From the NCBI GenBank assembly GCA_003696705.1, contig RFGD01000023.1, positions 1-10,962 on the forward strand: a stretch of DNA of 10,962 bases. The letters are read 5' to 3'. A model generated the notes under the pieces. The model had not been told where the DNA came from. It saw only the letters and a list, made by a program, of their open reading frames with translations, and searched no databases. A program made the translations under genes and the position numbers. Within the stretch, counting starts at the first letter, position 1, and each line of letters begins with the position of its first letter. Below are positions 1 through 6,993 of this stretch, one piece after another. The DNA comes from Alphaproteobacteria bacterium (GTDB lineage: Bacteria; Pseudomonadota; Alphaproteobacteria; Rhodobacterales; Rhodobacteraceae).

Positions 1-450
1 CTCGGCGACACGTTCGGATGGATCAACGCGCTTGGCGCCCGCTATGTCTCGGTCGTCACGCGCGATGGCAAGGAATACCTCATCCCGAACGAGGATCTGA
101 TCACCGGCCAGGTGGTCAACTGGTCGCACTCGGACGACTTCGTGCGGCTCGACATCCATTTCGGCACCTCCTATGCGGACGACCCGCACAAGGTGCGGGC
201 GCTGGCCGTCGAGGCCGCGCTTGGCGTGCCGCGCGTCCTGCATTCCAAGCCGCCCGTGTGCCATGTCGTCGGATTCGGCGACAGTTCCGTCGACTACATC
301 CTGCGGTTCTGGATCCGCGACCCTACCCAGGGGCTGACGAACATCCGCGGCGATGTGTTCCTGGCCCTTTGGGACGCGTTCAGGGCCAACGGCATCACGA
401 TTCCGTTCCCCCAGCGCGAGGTGCGGATTCTCGGCGACGCATCCTCGTGA
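1..450 (+). CDS. MscS-family mechanosensitive ion channel, C-terminal part (5' end outside window)
   Basis: This is the last 149 codons of a small-conductance mechanosensitive channel protein, an inner-membrane channel that releases solutes when the membrane is stretched by osmotic downshock. The reading frame is open from base 1 and ends at TGA 448-450. The visible part is the soluble region after the pore helix. It opens with LGDTFGWINALGARYVSVVT and continues with DGKEYLIPNEDL and then VVNWSH, which is the MscS beta-domain signature (G-D-x-V/F ... IPN ... NxS). A C-terminal alpha/beta domain follows and ends at PFPQREVRILGD, typical of the family. The membrane helices lie upstream of the window, so subfamily and full length cannot be given. 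It is probably not cotranscribed with rsfS, because a strong promoter lies between them. The family assignment is secure; the exact paralogue is not. Confidence 0.9.
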   Translation, partial: LGDTFGWINALGARYVSVVTRDGKEYLIPNEDLITGQVVNWSHSDDFVRLDIHFGTSYADDPHKVRALAVEAALGVPRVLHSKPPVCHVVGFGDSSVDYILRFWIRDPTQGLTNIRGDVFLALWDAFRANGITIPFPQREVRILGDASS

Positions 451-512
451 GGCGCCAGGCCGCTCCATTGAGAAGGCCGCGGGGCATTGCTATATTGGGG
501 GTGCCTGGCGCC
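451..512. repeat. 10-bp perfect inverted repeat flanking the rsfS promoter
   Basis: GGCGCCAGGC at 451-460 is the exact reverse complement of GCCTGGCGCC at 503-512. The left arm begins immediately after the MscS stop codon. The right arm sits at about the predicted transcription start of the rsfS operon. The 42 bases between the arms hold the -35 and -10 boxes. It could be a regulator-binding site, a long-loop hairpin at the end of the MscS transcript, or chance in GC-rich DNA. The repeat is seen directly; its function is unknown. Confidence 0.5.
468..496 (+). promoter_or_regulatory. Sigma70-type promoter of the rsfS-rlmH-gpmI-envC-ctpA cluster
   Basis: TTGAGA (468-473) and TATATT (491-496) are separated by exactly 17 bases, and TGC directly precedes the -10 box, giving an extended -10 (TGCTATATT). 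Transcription would start near 502-504, leaving a leader of about 45 bases before the rsfS start. This is the only AT-rich patch between the MscS stop and rsfS. It is the best promoter match I found in the window. Confidence 0.7.
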
Positions 513-530
513 GGGGTCATGCGGCGCGAA

Positions 531-540
531 GAAAGGAGGA
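531..540 (+). promoter_or_regulatory. Strong Shine-Dalgarno sequence of rsfS that bears on the start choice
   Basis: GAAAGGAGGA at 531-540 is a near-perfect anti-16S match. The only in-frame initiator-like codon at normal spacing is CTG at 548, seven bases downstream. The next in-frame candidates are GTG 560 (19 bases away, too far) and ATG 599. No ATG or TTG lies at the right distance. The site therefore points to a CUG start, or to an unusually long spacer to GTG 560. Confidence 0.65.
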
Positions 541-547
541 TACGGTT

Positions 548-964
548 CTGTCTGAGCCAGTGAATGCAGCCCGCCTGGAGGCTGCCCAAAGGGCCGGAAT
601 GGTCCGGCCCGACCAGAATGCCCCGGGAGCCGCGGTTCTTGAGGCAGTGCTTTCTTCCCTCGACGACGACAAGGCAGAGGACGTGACGGTCATCGACCTT
701 CGCGGCCGATCCGAGATTGCCGACTACATGGTCGTTGCCTCGGGCCGATCCAGTCGGCAGGTGACGTCGATCTCTGACAAGCTGATCGAGCGGCTGAAGG
801 CGCGCTTCGGCATTTCGGCCAAAGTCGAGGGCAAGGCGCAGGGCGACTGGGTCCTGATCGACGCGGGCGATGTCATCGTCCACGTGTTCCGGCCCGAGGT
901 GCGCGAGTTCTACCAGCTCGAGAAGATGTGGATGCCCACCGGCACCAGCGCGTCGCTGGGCTGA
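548..964 (+). CDS. rsfS: Ribosomal silencing factor RsfS (RsfA/Iojap family)
   Basis: RsfS binds ribosomal protein uL14 on the 50S subunit and blocks subunit joining, lowering translation when nutrients are scarce. From CTG 548 the protein would have 138 residues. A variable N-terminal extension of about 30 residues precedes the single RsfS domain, which carries the family features VIDLRGRSEIADYMVVASG, GDWVLIDAGDVIVHVF and the end motif REFYQLEKMW. The start is uncertain. CTG 548 has ideal spacing to a strong Shine-Dalgarno, GTG 560 gives 134 residues, and ATG 599 (preceded by AAAGGG) gives 121; all three keep the whole domain. The gene is first in the cluster, and its TGA overlaps the rlmH ATG by one base, so rlmH is probably translationally coupled. 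In many bacteria rsfS follows nadD; here an MscS gene lies upstream instead. The product call is secure. Confidence 0.92.
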   Translation: MSEPVNAARLEAAQRAGMVRPDQNAPGAAVLEAVLSSLDDDKAEDVTVIDLRGRSEIADYMVVASGRSSRQVTSISDKLIERLKARFGISAKVEGKAQGDWVLIDAGDVIVHVFRPEVREFYQLEKMWMPTGTSASLG

Positions 965-1434
965 TGCGCCTGACCATATGTGCCGTCGGCCGCCTGAGGC
1001 GCGGGCCCGAGGCAGAGCTTGTGGCCGACTACGCCAGGCGTTTCGACCGGCTGGGTCGGGGCCTGGGCCTTGGCTCCCTTGATGTCGCGGAAGTCGAGGA
1101 CCGGAAGGGCGGTGGCCCGACCGCCGAGGCGGTGCTCCTGGAACGGGCGATCCCGCAGGGCGCCCTCCGCGTCGCCCTCGATGAACGGGGTCAGACGCTG
1201 ACAAGCCCCCAGCTTGCGAAAAGGCTCGCCGCCTGGCGCGACGCCGGGCATCGCGATGCTGCCTTCATTCTCGGCGGGGCCGACGGGCTTTGCCCTCGGC
1301 TCGTGGAAGGCGCCGACATGGTGCTGTCGTTCGGGCCCATGGTCTGGCCCCACATGCTGGCCCGGGTCATGCTTGCCGAACAGCTTTACCGCGCGGCCAC
1401 GATCCTGTCGGGAACGCCCTACCATCGCGCCTGA
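964..1434 (+). CDS. rlmH: 23S rRNA (pseudouridine(1915)-N3)-methyltransferase RlmH
   Basis: RlmH is a SPOUT-class methyltransferase that uses SAM to methylate pseudouridine 1915 in helix 69 of 23S rRNA on assembled 70S ribosomes. The 156-residue product matches the usual length of about 155. The family hallmarks are all present: LDERG at 72-76, the SAM-binding loop FILGGADG at 101-108, the LARVMLAEQLYRA helix at 132-144 (trefoil knot region), and the C-terminal PYHR at 152-155. The start at ATG 964 shares its A with the rsfS stop (TGATG) and has no clear Shine-Dalgarno of its own, which suggests coupling to rsfS. The rsfS-rlmH pair is one of the most conserved in bacteria and fits a joint role in ribosome state. 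Nothing is missing or odd. Confidence 0.96.
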   Translation: MRLTICAVGRLRRGPEAELVADYARRFDRLGRGLGLGSLDVAEVEDRKGGGPTAEAVLLERAIPQGALRVALDERGQTLTSPQLAKRLAAWRDAGHRDAAFILGGADGLCPRLVEGADMVLSFGPMVWPHMLARVMLAEQLYRAATILSGTPYHRA

Positions 1435-1477
1435 GCTTGGCGTATGACTGTGCCCGCAAGGCAGGAGGGCAAGTGGA

Positions 1478-2995
1478 ATGAGCGCATCGGGACCCACCGT
1501 TCTGTGCATTCTTGATGGCTGGGGCCTTCGGGACGAGGTCGAGGGCAACGCGCCGGCGCTGGCAAGAACCCCGAACTTCGACCGCATCATGGAAAGCTGT
1601 CCGACCGCGACACTTGTCACGCACGGTCCGGATGTCGGGCTGCCCGAAGGCCAGATGGGCAATTCCGAGGTCGGGCACATGAACATCGGGGCCGGCCGGG
1701 TCGTCTGGATGGACCTCGGGAAGATCGACAAGGCGATCCGAGAGGGCAGCTTTGCCAAGGCGCCGCCCCTTCGTCAGTTCATCGAGACGCTGCGCGCCAC
1801 CGGTGGCACGGCACATCTTCTGGGTCTTGTCTCGGACGGCGGGGTGCATGCGCATATCGAACACATGAAGGCCGCAGCGCGCGAGATCGCCGCGCACGGC
1901 GTCCCGATCGTCATCCACGCCGTCACCGATGGCCGCGATGTCGGCCCGAAGACCGCGACGCGCTATGTCTCCGAACTGGTCGCATCGCTTCCGAAGGGCG
2001 CCCGCATCGGGGTCGTTGCCGGTCGCTACTATGCGATGGACCGCGATCACCGCTGGGAACGGGTCGAGAAGGCATGGCGCGCCATCGCCCTTGGCGAGGC
2101 CGAGCATCGGGCCCCTGACGCGGTGGCGGCGGTCGAAGCGGCCTATGCCCGTGGCGAGACCGACGAATTCATCCTGCCGACGGTCATCGGGGACTATGAC
2201 GGCATGAAGTCCGGGGACGGCGTCTTCTGCCTGAACTTCCGCGCGGACAGGGCGCGCGAAATCCTTTCTGCCATCGGCGAGCCGGGGTTCGACAAGTTCG
2301 ATGTCTCGGGCAGGCCCGAGCTGGCGGCGATGCTGGGCATGGTCGAGTATTCGAACGTCCACGACCACTTCATGTCGGCGATCTTCCGCAACGAGGAGAT
2401 CCGCAACACGCTGGCCGAATGGCTGTCGGCCAAGGGGCTGCGTCAGTTCCATCTGGCCGAGACCGAGAAATACCCGCACGTGACCTTCTTCTTCAACGGC
2501 GGCAAGGAGCCGCCGGTCCCGGGCGAGGATCGCGTGATGGTGCCGTCGCCGAAGGTCGCGACCTATGACCTTCAGCCCGAGATGAGCGCGCCGGAGGTTG
2601 CCGAGCATCTCGTGACCGCGATCACCGGGGGCTATGACTTCATCGTGGTCAATTTCGCGAACCCCGACATGGTCGGCCATACGGGCGATCTCGACGCGGC
2701 CGTGCGTGCCTGCGAGGCGGTGGATACCGCCCTCGGCCGGGCGCTGGCGGCGCTCGAGGCCGCGGGCGGTCGGATGCTGGTGACGGCAGATCACGGCAAT
2801 TGCGAGACGATGATCGATCCCGAGACCGGCGGGCCGCACACCAAGCACACCACCAATCCGGTGCCGATCATCGCCGTCGGATGCGGCGACGTGCGCCTGC
2901 GGTCGGGGCGTCTGGCCGACATCGCGCCGACGATCCTTGCGCTCATGGGGCTCGACAAGCCGGCCGAAATGACAGGCGAAAGCCTGCTGTCGTGA
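1478..2995 (+). CDS. gpmI: 2,3-bisphosphoglycerate-independent phosphoglycerate mutase
   Basis: The enzyme interconverts 3- and 2-phosphoglycerate in glycolysis and gluconeogenesis through a phosphoserine intermediate, using two Mn ions. The 505-residue protein is of normal length (about 510). Metal and catalytic residues are visible: D13 in LDGWG, the catalytic serine S63 in QMGNSEVGHMN, D397 and H401 in NPDMVGHTGD, D438-H439 in TADHGN, and H457 in HTKHTTNPVP. The substrate-site motif SDGGVHAH (H124) is also intact. The phosphatase half is split around the inserted transferase domain, as in all GpmI proteins. ATG 1478 is preceded by AGGAGG at 1463-1468 with nine-base spacing. The 43-base gap to rlmH holds no terminator that I can see. 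The TGA overlaps the envC-like ATG by one base. Placement of gpmI just before an envC-ctpA pair is common in alphaproteobacteria. Confidence 0.97.
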   Translation: MSASGPTVLCILDGWGLRDEVEGNAPALARTPNFDRIMESCPTATLVTHGPDVGLPEGQMGNSEVGHMNIGAGRVVWMDLGKIDKAIREGSFAKAPPLRQFIETLRATGGTAHLLGLVSDGGVHAHIEHMKAAAREIAAHGVPIVIHAVTDGRDVGPKTATRYVSELVASLPKGARIGVVAGRYYAMDRDHRWERVEKAWRAIALGEAEHRAPDAVAAVEAAYARGETDEFILPTVIGDYDGMKSGDGVFCLNFRADRAREILSAIGEPGFDKFDVSGRPELAAMLGMVEYSNVHDHFMSAIFRNEEIRNTLAEWLSAKGLRQFHLAETEKYPHVTFFFNGGKEPPVPGEDRVMVPSPKVATYDLQPEMSAPEVAEHLVTAITGGYDFIVVNFANPDMVGHTGDLDAAVRACEAVDTALGRALAALEAAGGRMLVTADHGNCETMIDPETGGPHTKHTTNPVPIIAVGCGDVRLRSGRLADIAPTILALMGLDKPAEMTGESLLS

Positions 2996-4128
2996 TGCGC
3001 TTGCGGGTCCTCATGCTCGTGGCGCTCGTGCTCGGTCTCGGGGCCGGGCCGGGGGCGGCGCAGACGGACCCGACGATCACCGCAAGGAAAGCGTCTGCCA
3101 TGCTGGCCGACGCCGCCGAGAGCCTGGCCCGGGCCGCCGAAGCTGACGACCGCGTCGAGGCGCTGAGCGACACGGTGCGCGCCTACGAGGAGGCGCTCGA
3201 CGCCCTGCGCGAGGGGATCCGGCGCGCCCGCATCCGCGAGGCGACGCTTCTTGGTGTGCTCGAGGCCGACGAGGCGCGCATTGCCCGGCTCGTCGCGGTG
3301 ATCGAGGCGACGACCCGCGCCGATCTGCCGTCGACGCTTCTGCATCCCGACGGGCCCCTGGGCGCGGCGCGCGCGTCGATCCTTCTTGGCGACATGACCG
3401 CCTCGGTCGGCGCAAGGGCGGCCGAGTTGCGTGCCCGCCTTGAGGAACTCTCGCTTGTGCGCAGCCTTCAGGAGGCGGCGCGCGAGGATCTGGCCCGCGC
3501 CCTTGCGGACGTGCAGCGGGCCCGCGCAGAGCTTGCCCAGGCCATCGCGACGCGCGACCGCCAACGGCAGACGCCGCCCGTGGATGCCGACAGGCTTGCG
3601 CGGATCGTTGCGGCCAGCGACACGCTCGACAGTTTCGTCGAAAGCATCTCGGCCCTGGGGCTGGACGCGCCCGATGCGCTGGACGGGCCGAGTTTCGCCG
3701 AGGCGGCGGGCGAACTGCCGCTGCCGGTGCATGGCGTGGTCCTGCATCGCTTCGGCGAGGCGGATGCGGCCGGAATCGAGCGGCCCGGTCTGGTCGTGGC
3801 GACCCGGCCCGAAGCGCTGGTCACGGCGCCCTGGGCCGGCACCGTGCGCTATGCCGGGCCGCTTCTCGACTATGGCCAGGTGGTGGTGCTCGAGCCCGAA
3901 GCGGACTATCTTGTGGTCGTCGCCGGGCTTGGCCGCATCCTGGCCGAGCCGGGCACGGTGGTGCCCGCGGGCGCCCCGCTTGGCTTCATGCCGGCGCAGG
4001 GAAGCGCCGGCACGGCCCCTGCGACCCCGGAGGGGGGCGCATTGCGCAGCGAAACACTCTATGTAGAAATCAGGAAGGATGGCCGGCCCCTCGATCCCGG
4101 GGACTGGTTCAGGCTCAGCGAGGAATAG
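2995..4128 (+). CDS. envC: EnvC-like murein hydrolase activator with degenerate LytM/M23 domain
   Basis: This 377-residue exported protein probably activates periplasmic peptidoglycan amidases during cell separation. Residues 1-23 form a signal peptide (hydrophobic VLMLVALVLGLG, then GPGAAQ). Residues about 30-200 are Ala/Glu/Arg-rich and heptad-like, as expected for the EnvC coiled coil. Residues about 240-372 resemble a LytM domain, from LPLPVHGVVLHRFGE to YVEIRKDGRPLDPGDWF. The zinc ligands of active M23 peptidases (HxxxD and HxH) are missing: ERPGLVVAT stands where HxGxD should be, and DYLVVVAGL where the HxH strand should be. That matches EnvC, which is an activator and not a hydrolase. 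The start is ATG 2995, overlapping the gpmI stop and giving a clean signal peptide. The next gene, ctpA, begins immediately after the TAG. The symbol rests on domain layout and context, since sequence conservation in this family is low. Confidence 0.85.
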   Translation: MRLRVLMLVALVLGLGAGPGAAQTDPTITARKASAMLADAAESLARAAEADDRVEALSDTVRAYEEALDALREGIRRARIREATLLGVLEADEARIARLVAVIEATTRADLPSTLLHPDGPLGAARASILLGDMTASVGARAAELRARLEELSLVRSLQEAAREDLARALADVQRARAELAQAIATRDRQRQTPPVDADRLARIVAASDTLDSFVESISALGLDAPDALDGPSFAEAAGELPLPVHGVVLHRFGEADAAGIERPGLVVATRPEALVTAPWAGTVRYAGPLLDYGQVVVLEPEADYLVVVAGLGRILAEPGTVVPAGAPLGFMPAQGSAGTAPATPEGGALRSETLYVEIRKDGRPLDPGDWFRLSEE

Positions 4129-5463
4129 ATGAACATGAAGAAATTCGTGATGGCGGCGGTCGTCGGCACCCTGTCGGGCATCGTCCTGACCACACAGGTG
4201 GCCGGTCCGCTGGTCGCGCAGGAGGCCGCTGACAAGGCAAGCGTCTACGAGCAGCTGGATCTCTTCGGCGACGTCTTCGAACGCATCCGGCAGAACTATG
4301 TCGAGCCGGTTGACGAGCGGAAGCTGATCGAGGCGGCGATCAACGGCATGCTGACGTCGCTCGACCCGCATTCGTCCTATCTGCCGCCCGAGGACTTCGA
4401 CGCCATGCAGGTCCAGACCCGAGGCGAATTCGGGGGCCTTGGCATCGAGGTGACGATGGAGGACGGCTTCGTCAAGGTCGTCGCACCGATGGACGGGACG
4501 CCCGCCGACAAGGCCGGCATTCAGGCCGGCGATTTCATCACCCATGTCAACGGAGAATCGCTTCTGGGTCTGACGCTTGACCAGGCGGTCGAGCTGATGC
4601 GCGGCCCGGTCGGGTCCGAGGTCGTTCTGACGATCGTGCGCGAAGGCGTGGACGAGCCCTTCGACGTCTCGATCATCCGGGATACCATCAAGCTGACCGC
4701 GGTGCGCAGCCGCCTTGTCGGCGATGTCGTGGTCCTGCGCATCTCGACCTTCAACGACCAGACCTATTCGGGTCTCGAAACCGAACTTGCAAAGCGGGTC
4801 GAGGAGCTGGGCGGCATGGACAAGGTCGCGGGCTTCGTCATCGACCTTCGCAACAACCCCGGCGGGCTCCTGACCCAGGCCATCAAGGTTTCCGACGCCT
4901 TCCTGGAGAAGGGCGAGATCGTCTCGACCCGCGGCCGCGACCCGCAGGACAGCGAACGCTACAACGCGACGCCGGGTGATCTGGCCGAGGGCAAGCCCAT
5001 CGTGGTGCTGATCAACTCGGGTTCGGCTTCGGCTTCCGAGATCGTGACGGGCGCGCTTCAGGACCACCGCCGCGCCATCGTCGTCGGCACCAAGAGCTTC
5101 GGCAAGGGCTCGGTCCAGACAGTGATGCCGATCCAGGGCAACGGCGCGATCCGCCTGACGACGGCGCGCTACTACACGCCGTCGGGCCGCTCGATCCAGG
5201 CCCTGGGCATCGCGCCGGACGTCATCGTCGAGCAGCGCCCCGCCGAGGAAACCGCGGACGAGGCCGAAAAGCGGCGCACCCGCTTCGAGGCCGACCTGCG
5301 CGGCCGGCTCGAGAACGATGCCATCAGCGAAGAGGAGAAGCGCCAGCTCGAGGCCGAGCTGCGCCGCGCCGAGGAGACGGCAAAGCTTCGGAAAGAGGAC
5401 TACCAGCTGGCCTATGCCGTCGACATCCTTCGCGGCATTGCCGTCATGGGTGGTGCCCGGTAG
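4129..5463 (+). CDS. ctpA: S41-family carboxyl-terminal processing protease CtpA
   Basis: CtpA is a periplasmic serine protease that cuts near the C-termini of envelope proteins. In other bacteria, targets include cell-wall hydrolases and their regulators. The 444-residue product has an N-terminal signal or anchor segment (about 5-30, ending LVAQEA), a cap region with SLDPHSSYLPPEDF (77-90), a PDZ domain at about 97-173 starting GEFGGLGIEV, and the S41 protease core. The Ser-Lys dyad is intact: S301 in GSASASE and K326 in SFGKGSVQ, 25 residues apart as in CtpB and Prc, with Q330 behind it. The last 80 residues are charged and helical. ATG 4129 directly abuts the envC-like stop. ATG 4135 (third codon) has better spacing to AGGA at 4121 and may be the true start. 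Adjacency to an EnvC-like amidase activator suggests a shared role in peptidoglycan remodelling, which is inference. Confidence 0.96.
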   Translation: MNMKKFVMAAVVGTLSGIVLTTQVAGPLVAQEAADKASVYEQLDLFGDVFERIRQNYVEPVDERKLIEAAINGMLTSLDPHSSYLPPEDFDAMQVQTRGEFGGLGIEVTMEDGFVKVVAPMDGTPADKAGIQAGDFITHVNGESLLGLTLDQAVELMRGPVGSEVVLTIVREGVDEPFDVSIIRDTIKLTAVRSRLVGDVVVLRISTFNDQTYSGLETELAKRVEELGGMDKVAGFVIDLRNNPGGLLTQAIKVSDAFLEKGEIVSTRGRDPQDSERYNATPGDLAEGKPIVVLINSGSASASEIVTGALQDHRRAIVVGTKSFGKGSVQTVMPIQGNGAIRLTTARYYTPSGRSIQALGIAPDVIVEQRPAEETADEAEKRRTRFEADLRGRLENDAISEEEKRQLEAELRRAEETAKLRKEDYQLAYAVDILRGIAVMGGAR

Positions 5464-5472
5464 ACGGGCTGG

Positions 5473-5506
5473 GCGCGGGGCGCGCGCGGCACGTGCCGCC
5501 CCGCGC
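5473..5506 (+). other. GC-rich hairpin between ctpA and rppH
   Basis: GCGCGGGGCG (5473-5482) can pair perfectly with CGCCCCGCGC (5497-5506) around a 14-base loop. A competing perfect palindrome, GCGGCACGTGCCGC, lies at 5486-5499. No T-run follows, so it is not a standard intrinsic terminator. It could attenuate read-through from ctpA, protect the upstream mRNA 3' end, or be bound by a protein through CACGTG. The structure is seen; its function is unknown. Confidence 0.4.
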
Positions 5507-5540
5507 GACGGTGCAGGGGCAAGCTTGGGGGCAGGCAGAG

Positions 5541-6014
5541 ATGGACACAAGCACACTTCCCTACCGGCCGGGGGTCGGGATCGTTCTTCGCGGCGGGGAC
5601 GGGCGGGTCTTCGCGGCCCGTCGCATCGACACACCGGCCGAGGCCTGGCAGATGCCGCAGGGCGGCGTCGATGCCGGCGAGCGGCCCGAAGAGACGGCAT
5701 TGCGCGAGCTTGAAGAGGAGACGGGGATTCCCCCGGCCCTCGTGCGGATCCTGCGCGCGACGCCAGAGCCCCTTCGCTATGACCTGCCGCCCGAGCTTGT
5801 GCCGAGCGTCTGGGGCGGGCGCTACCGCGGACAGGAGCAGACCTGGTTCCTCATGGACTTCCTGGGAGAGGACAGCGACATCAACATCGAAACCGCGCAT
5901 CCCGAGTTCAGCGAATGGCGGTGGATGGAGCCGCCAGAGCTCATCCGGCGCATCGTGCCGTTCAAGCGCGATCTCTACCGGCGGATCTTCGAAACCTTTG
6001 CCGACGCCTTCTGA
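5541..6014 (+). CDS. rppH: RNA pyrophosphohydrolase RppH (Nudix hydrolase)
   Basis: RppH removes pyrophosphate from the 5' triphosphate end of mRNA, starting 5'-end-dependent decay; alphaproteobacterial members can also hydrolyse dinucleoside polyphosphates. The 157-residue protein starts with LPYRPGVGIVL, followed by WQMPQGG at 36-42. The complete Nudix box runs from G41 to I63 (G-x5-E-x7-REUxEExGU, with E56, E59 and E60 as probable metal ligands). The C-terminal half has YRGQEQTWFLMDF and the end motif FKRDLYRRIFETFA, both typical of RppH. I chose ATG 5541, because an upstream in-frame GTG at 5493 lies inside the ctpA-rppH hairpin and would add 16 unconserved residues. The Shine-Dalgarno is weak. 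The gene follows ctpA by 77 bases on the same strand, a common alphaproteobacterial arrangement, and may be cotranscribed. Confidence 0.94.
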   Translation: MDTSTLPYRPGVGIVLRGGDGRVFAARRIDTPAEAWQMPQGGVDAGERPEETALRELEEETGIPPALVRILRATPEPLRYDLPPELVPSVWGGRYRGQEQTWFLMDFLGEDSDINIETAHPEFSEWRWMEPPELIRRIVPFKRDLYRRIFETFADAF

Positions 6015-6073
6015 CGGGCGGCGGTGACGCGGCCGGGCAATCCCGCGGGCAAAGGAAACCAGTCCGAGGCAGC

Positions 6074-6940
6074 ATGACAGGAAAGATCGATACGCGGGCC
6101 ATCGGCCTTGACGTGGGCGTTGCCTTCACGCGGTGGCTGACCGGCGCCGAAAACCTGCACTATGGGCTCTGGGACGGGCTCGAACCCGCCGCCGCCAACC
6201 TGCGCGCGGCGCAAGAGGCCTACACCTCGCGCCTGTTTTCGCTGCTGCCGGAAGGCACGGGGCTTCGCATCCTCGACATCGGGGGCGGTGCGGGCGAGAC
6301 GGCGGGCCGGCTTCTGTCCATGGGGCATCAGGTCGAGATCGTCGTGCCGAGCACCTTTCTTGCCGAGCGTTGCCGCGAAAACGCGCCCGGTGCCCGGGTG
6401 CACCGGACGACCTTCGAAGCCTTCGATGGCGAAGGGCCGTTCGATGTCTGCCTCTTTTCGGAAAGTTTTCAGTACATCCCGCTCGAGGTCGGGCTTCGAA
6501 AGGCGTTCGGCCTTCTGGCCCCGGGCGGGCGGGTGATCCTTGCCGACTGTTTCCGGACGGATGCGGTGCTTTCCGAAGGCGGGGCGCACCGGCCGGTCGG
6601 GGGCGGCCATCTTCTATCCGCCTTCGACGCGCTTCTGGATCGGACAGGTGCCGTGGTCCTCGACCGCCGGGACGTGACGCGGTCCGTCGCGCCTTCGGTC
6701 GAGATCGAACAGGAGCTGTTTCTCGTCCTCGGCGGTGCCATCGACCGCATCGACGCCGAGCTTCGCGAGAAGCGCCCGAAGACGCGTGCGGTGCTGGCGA
6801 CCGCGCTTCGGCTCCTCCTGGGAAGGCGGCGCCTGTCCCGCCTTGGTCGGCGGCTTCGCGAGCGCACCCGCACGGCCGAGGCCTTCGCCCGATACAACCG
6901 GTATCTCGTCCTTGCGCTCGAACCCGGCCGGGCCGCCTGA
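6074..6940 (+). CDS. Class I SAM-dependent methyltransferase, substrate unknown
   Basis: The 288-residue product has a Rossmann-type SAM-binding core. Motif I is ILDIGGGAGE at 66-75, the motif-IV-like strand is FDVCLFSESFQYI at 123-135, and LAPGGRVILADCF at 148-160 follows. The N-terminal segment ENLHYGLWDG (27-36) resembles small-molecule and lipid/quinone methyltransferases in which H-Y-G-x-W closes over the substrate. The C-terminal third (about 220-288) is helical and very basic around 251-266 (RRRLSRLGRRLRER), then ends FARYNRYLVLALEP. No DNA- or RNA-methylase signature such as NPPY or a PC motif is present. I chose ATG 6074 (GAGG four bases upstream), 59 bases after rppH; upstream in-frame starts would overlap rppH. 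A hairpin at the stop codon separates it from dnaE2. I do not recognise a specific pathway, and its neighbours do not indicate one. Confidence 0.85.
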   Translation: MTGKIDTRAIGLDVGVAFTRWLTGAENLHYGLWDGLEPAAANLRAAQEAYTSRLFSLLPEGTGLRILDIGGGAGETAGRLLSMGHQVEIVVPSTFLAERCRENAPGARVHRTTFEAFDGEGPFDVCLFSESFQYIPLEVGLRKAFGLLAPGGRVILADCFRTDAVLSEGGAHRPVGGGHLLSAFDALLDRTGAVVLDRRDVTRSVAPSVEIEQELFLVLGGAIDRIDAELREKRPKTRAVLATALRLLLGRRRLSRLGRRLRERTRTAEAFARYNRYLVLALEPGRAA

Positions 6941-6949
6941 GGCCCGGCC
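6926..6949 (+). terminator. Terminator-like hairpin at the end of the methyltransferase gene
   Basis: GGCCGGGCC (6926-6934) and GGCCCGGCC (6941-6949) form a perfect 9-bp stem with a six-base loop, GCCTGA, that contains the stop codon TGA. The base following the stem is already the first T of the TTGACA at 6950, so there is no U-tract. It may end or weaken the upstream transcript and insulate the SOS-controlled dnaE2 gene. The stem is certain; termination is inferred. Confidence 0.45.
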
Positions 6950-6993
6950 TTGACAGCGGCGGCCGTTGCCGCACACTCGGGAACAAATATAGA
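6950..6993 (+). promoter_or_regulatory. Probable dnaE2 promoter region
   Basis: A consensus -35 box, TTGACA, lies at 6950-6955, but the -10 at normal spacing is poor (CACACT, 6972-6977). A second pairing is TTGCCG (6966-6971) with TATAGA (6988-6993) and a 16-base spacer; its -10 lies inside the LexA box. In either reading the LexA operator covers the -10 or the start site, as expected for repression. The leader before GTG 7011 would be short, and there is no clear Shine-Dalgarno. Confidence 0.45.

Noticed and set aside
5493..5540. Earlier GTG start for rppH
   Set aside because: It lies inside the intergenic hairpin, has no Shine-Dalgarno, and would add an unconserved leader before MDTSTLPYRPGVGIV, where the Nudix fold begins.
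2791..5700. Very long open frame on the minus strand (969 codons) opposite gpmI, envC, ctpA and rppH
   Set aside because: It is antisense to four well-identified genes. Its product is Arg/His/Asp-rich with no recognisable domain, as expected for a mirror frame in GC-rich coding DNA.
5915..6073. Upstream extension of the methyltransferase frame into rppH
   Set aside because: It would overlap the conserved rppH C-terminus by 100 bases with Arg/Ala-rich sequence. ATG 6074 has a local GAGG and gives a normal methyltransferase N-terminus.
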